From NCBI RefSeq assembly GCF_000002995.4, contig NW_025062479.1:19836721-19900720 (forward strand): 64,000 nt of DNA. Direction: 5' to 3'. The position numbers were made by a program, and so were the translations under genes. The notes below the pieces were generated by a model. That model searched no databases, was not told the origin of the DNA, and was given only the letters and a program-made list of their open reading frames with translations. Position 1 is the stretch's first letter; every line of letters begins with the position of its first letter. Source of the stretch: Brugia malayi. Lineage: Eukaryota; Nematoda; Chromadorea; Rhabditida; Onchocercidae. Shown here piece by piece: positions 60,885 to 64,000 of the stretch.

Positions 60885-63800
60885 CTTATCATCCATCCTA
60901 TTTTTATTTTATTCCCTGAAGGACTAACCTTCCTCAAAGCCTTTTCACTCCCTCCGGAAATTTTCCTCTTTAACAAAATGACAACAACGGGACACGATAG
61001 CATAGCACATCCCATTTTATTTCCATTTCACAACTACCGTACCCTCTTCCTTCACTTAATCTTCCCAAAATTTATTGTTATTATTTATCATCATTATCGC
61101 CTATATCAATCATAACATTTGTTATGATATATTTTCAATCAGCATTTTTAATTATTATTCATTTTCTTCTTGTTCTTGTTTATCGCTTCTTTTTTGCTAC
61201 GAATTTTGGATTATTTTTTTCTTCTCTTCTCGCCATTGATCTTAATTAGTATTGTTGTAATTAATTAGTGTGCTAAAATTCAATATCACAAATATGATTT
61301 ATCGCAATATCTGCTTATCAATAATTCATGTTGATAAGAATAAATTTAAACTTATTCATACTCTATCGTTCAATGAAATTTGTTTTTTGTCCACTTTTTT
61401 TTTTTAAATTAATCGATTAATTTTTCTCACAAGTATATTCAACCAATTGATCCCTTCAAATATTATCAAAATTTTTCTTTTTATTTTGTTTCCATTTTTT
61501 TTCATTTTCATCAAATTAAAAGCTTTTTTTTTTGATAATTTTGTATTGCAATAAATTTATCAGCTCAATAACCTATCAAAACAACAACAGTGACAATAGA
61601 AGGAATGAAAATGAGTTCATTTGATAGGCAGTGCTTTTAACAGTATCATTCATTCACTTCTTCAACTTCTCTAATAAAAATTAATGTATGCGTAAGTTGA
61701 TAATTGCAGTTGATAACTACAATAATTCAATAATGTTTTTACAATAAGTTCAATAAGTACGTTTTACAATAATTCGATAAAATAATTTTGCAGCAGACAT
61801 CACATTAAGCTAATAAGAGCTACAATGAGTCGATAAGAAGCCACAATAAACTAGTAATACAAGTGTTATTGTCTTATTAGTACTATAAAAATTTGCAAGA
61901 TTTAACATTGAAATAAAAATTAATTATTGCAAACTATTTGAGTCATTTAAAACATACAACTTAGCTTAAAAATTGTTTTCAATTTTAAAAATAGTTCCAC
62001 TATTAATAAAATTAATATACTACAGAATATGTTGAGGTTTGCATTAATTTGTTTAGTACGAAAAAAACATTAATTACATTATGAGTAAGCTAATAATTAA
62101 AAATATTCCTCACACTAATTGCACTACTAATTAATTGTATTAATTAATCACCATCATTTTGAATGATTTGTTATGTTTATCAAAAGATATACTATTTCAT
62201 TTCATTTTTTCTTCACGTACGTTTCAAAGAATTAGCTGTCATTGCTATTGCTATGTCATAATTAATATAGTGTGGACTTTATCAATTATGAATTTCAGAA
62301 TTGCACAGGTGATAATCAGGGAAACACGTGAACCACTATTATCAACTTGTGTTGAAATAAGTATTCAACAAGGAACGGTGTTAAACTTAAATGATTTATA
62401 CTATTGAAAGAAAGTACTAAACCAAACGATGGGTCGATTATTTTGTGATAAGAAAGTCCATTAATAAATAGAGTTCATATTATTATCATTTGCTATACCA
62501 GTTATTATTTTTCTTCTTTTCCTTTTCTTTTGAAGAATGAAATTACCAGCATATTTCTTACCAGTATGATCCAATTCAATCTACACGTTTTTATTCAAGT
62601 TTTGATGAAATTATCATCACTTACCGCTCTAACAATATGCTTTAAAATTGAGAGAAATGGAAACTTTTATTTTATTGTTTTCCATCAAAATTCAGTACGA
62701 AATTTCAATTCCTAGAATTTATCAAGCTAAATATACATATGTTTATTTATTTGTTATATCAGTAATAGTAGAATTAACTTGATATAGACGATAATAACAA
62801 TAATTAAGCATAAAATAAATTTCACAATTAAAAATACAGAATGCTAAATTCTTTCTATATTGTGTCTTCAAAAAAAAAAAATTTTCCGACTAATTTTTCA
62901 AAATTTTTTTTCATGTAACAAGTTTCTTTTTTTCATTTTTTTGTTCCAATATTATGCAAAGAAGTTGAGCGATTCTTTTTTTTTTCTTTTTTTTTAACAT
63001 AATATAACGTTTATTCTTAAACATAATATAGATAACGTTTATATCACATATTAATTTGAACGAAATGTTGATAATGTTAATATCAAATATTAATTTGAAT
63101 GAAATAAATCATCAACTAACCATTAGCTTTAAACAAGATGCTAAATTGGCGATAAATGAATTTAAACGATTAATAGGATTGATTTGAAATTCAATTACCA
63201 AATTTGTCGAAAATGCTAATCATTATGCATCGGGATGATTTGGTTGACACACTCCTCAAAATGCCCAGTTTTCGGACGTTACAACAATTGGATTATCCAT
63301 TCCTCTCAAATGGTCACTAACAGTCCTTCCTTTTTGCTGCTCAATCTGTCTATAACATTTTAAAACTTTCATTTGTAAAAGTAATAGATTAAAAATTAGG
63401 GCTAAAAAAAAATTTTTATTTTAAATTTTGCTTTTTTATTCCAAAACAAATTCGCATTGATTCAATCATTTCCATCTGAAAAGTTACATTGAGAAATTTT
63501 TTTATAAATTCTCATTGAAATAATGAATCATTTATTCGTACATTTCAATATACTAATTATCCATTTTATAAATAATTTCTTTTAAATAAATTCTATAAAT
63601 AATTTTTTTTCCTCTAATTTCGGCGAGTGCAAACTATGCTTTTATCAAATTGCGCAAGTAGATGAATCAGCAATTCTTTAGGATTTTAAAATGTATCAAT
63701 CAATAATATTAGAAATTACCGATGGATTAGTTGGATTACCGTATGCAAAAACGAGTGGGATGGCGCATTTGACGAATAAAGGGAAGGAAATTTGACACCA

Positions 63801-64000
63801 TACATGGTAACAGCTTATCAATCAGTAATGCGCTAATTGTTAGCTATTTAGTAAGATGGACAATATGGTGTTGCATCCTGAACGTGAACCAATTTCCGGA
63901 TATGTCGTAATCGATGCAATGGATAGTTGAATGGGCAAATCTTGGATAAATATGAAAAGCAGTTGATGCAATTTTAACACTAATATGTTAAGATCTAAAA

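Larger units (their letters stand above)
59848..64000. other. upstream region of the LIM-homeobox gene, microsatellite-rich, no gene found
   Basis: Holds the promoter side of the - strand LIM-homeobox gene. It contains GAT, CT and TA simple repeats and long A/T runs. The ORFs at 60054-60428, 60591-60782, 60768-61115 and 62159-62407 are simple-sequence or AT-driven and resemble no family. The last 300 bp (63690-64000) is less AT-rich, with short interrupted open frames. Confidence 0.55.

Noticed and set aside
1..64000. Search for tRNA, rRNA and CRISPR arrays
   Set aside because: No T-loop/anticodon-stem combination, rRNA core motif or regularly spaced repeat array was seen by eye on either strand.

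Overview
The window looks like nuclear DNA of a nematode, most likely a filarial (onchocercid) worm. It is very AT-rich and full of A/T homopolymers. The protein genes are cut into small exons by introns of roughly 40-900 bp with nematode-type TTTTCAG acceptors. Several start codons lie 2-30 nt after such an acceptor, as expected for spliced-leader trans-splicing. The nearest relatives I recognise are animal proteins, and the LIM-homeobox gene is closest to nematode LIM-4. A broken bacterial arginyl-tRNA synthetase fragment near 36 kb fits an old Wolbachia-to-nucleus transfer, which is typical of filariae. The species itself is an inference.

Layout. 0.46-0.87 kb (+): last two exons of a coiled-coil, Q-rich protein. 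4.68-11.2 kb (+): a complete 16-exon prolyl oligopeptidase. 11.2-14.7 kb: no gene, old diverged repeats. 14.7-18.05 kb (+): a long coiled-coil protein with reading-frame breaks at A runs, followed by two orphan exons. 18-23 kb: AT-rich and non-coding. 23.0-26.8 kb (+): a predicted secretory-pathway single-pass membrane protein of unknown family. 27.75-29.76 kb (-): adenylate kinase 1 type, first exon not found. 31.4-33.3 kb (-): a REEP/TB2-DP1-HVA22 family protein. 34.4-34.8 kb (-): an orphan hydrophilic ORF. 35.8-36.1 kb (+): the argS-like pseudogene. 36.4-40.7 kb (-): BUD13 splicing factor. 41.4-42.6 kb (-): DAD1, an oligosaccharyltransferase subunit. 43-46.7 kb: non-coding, with two copies of a dispersed repeat. 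46.8-50.1 kb (+): a ZIP7/KE4-type zinc transporter. 50.8-53.8 kb (+): RFC4. 54.5-59.8 kb (-): LIM-4/LHX6-8 type LIM-homeobox gene. 59.8-64 kb: non-coding with microsatellites.

The recognised genes are mainly housekeeping: energy metabolism, ER glycosylation, ER zinc and ER shape, splicing, and replication. One is a developmental transcription factor. DAD1-BUD13 and ZIP7-RFC4 are same-strand neighbours 650-760 bp apart, each downstream gene with an AG acceptor just before its ATG, so polycistronic processing is possible. Exon models were joined by hand by checking splice sites and phase. For PREP, DAD1, BUD13, REEP and LIM-4 the joined lengths are exact multiples of three with canonical GT-AG sites. 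In ZIP7 and RFC4 one junction in each lacks the expected GT donor.
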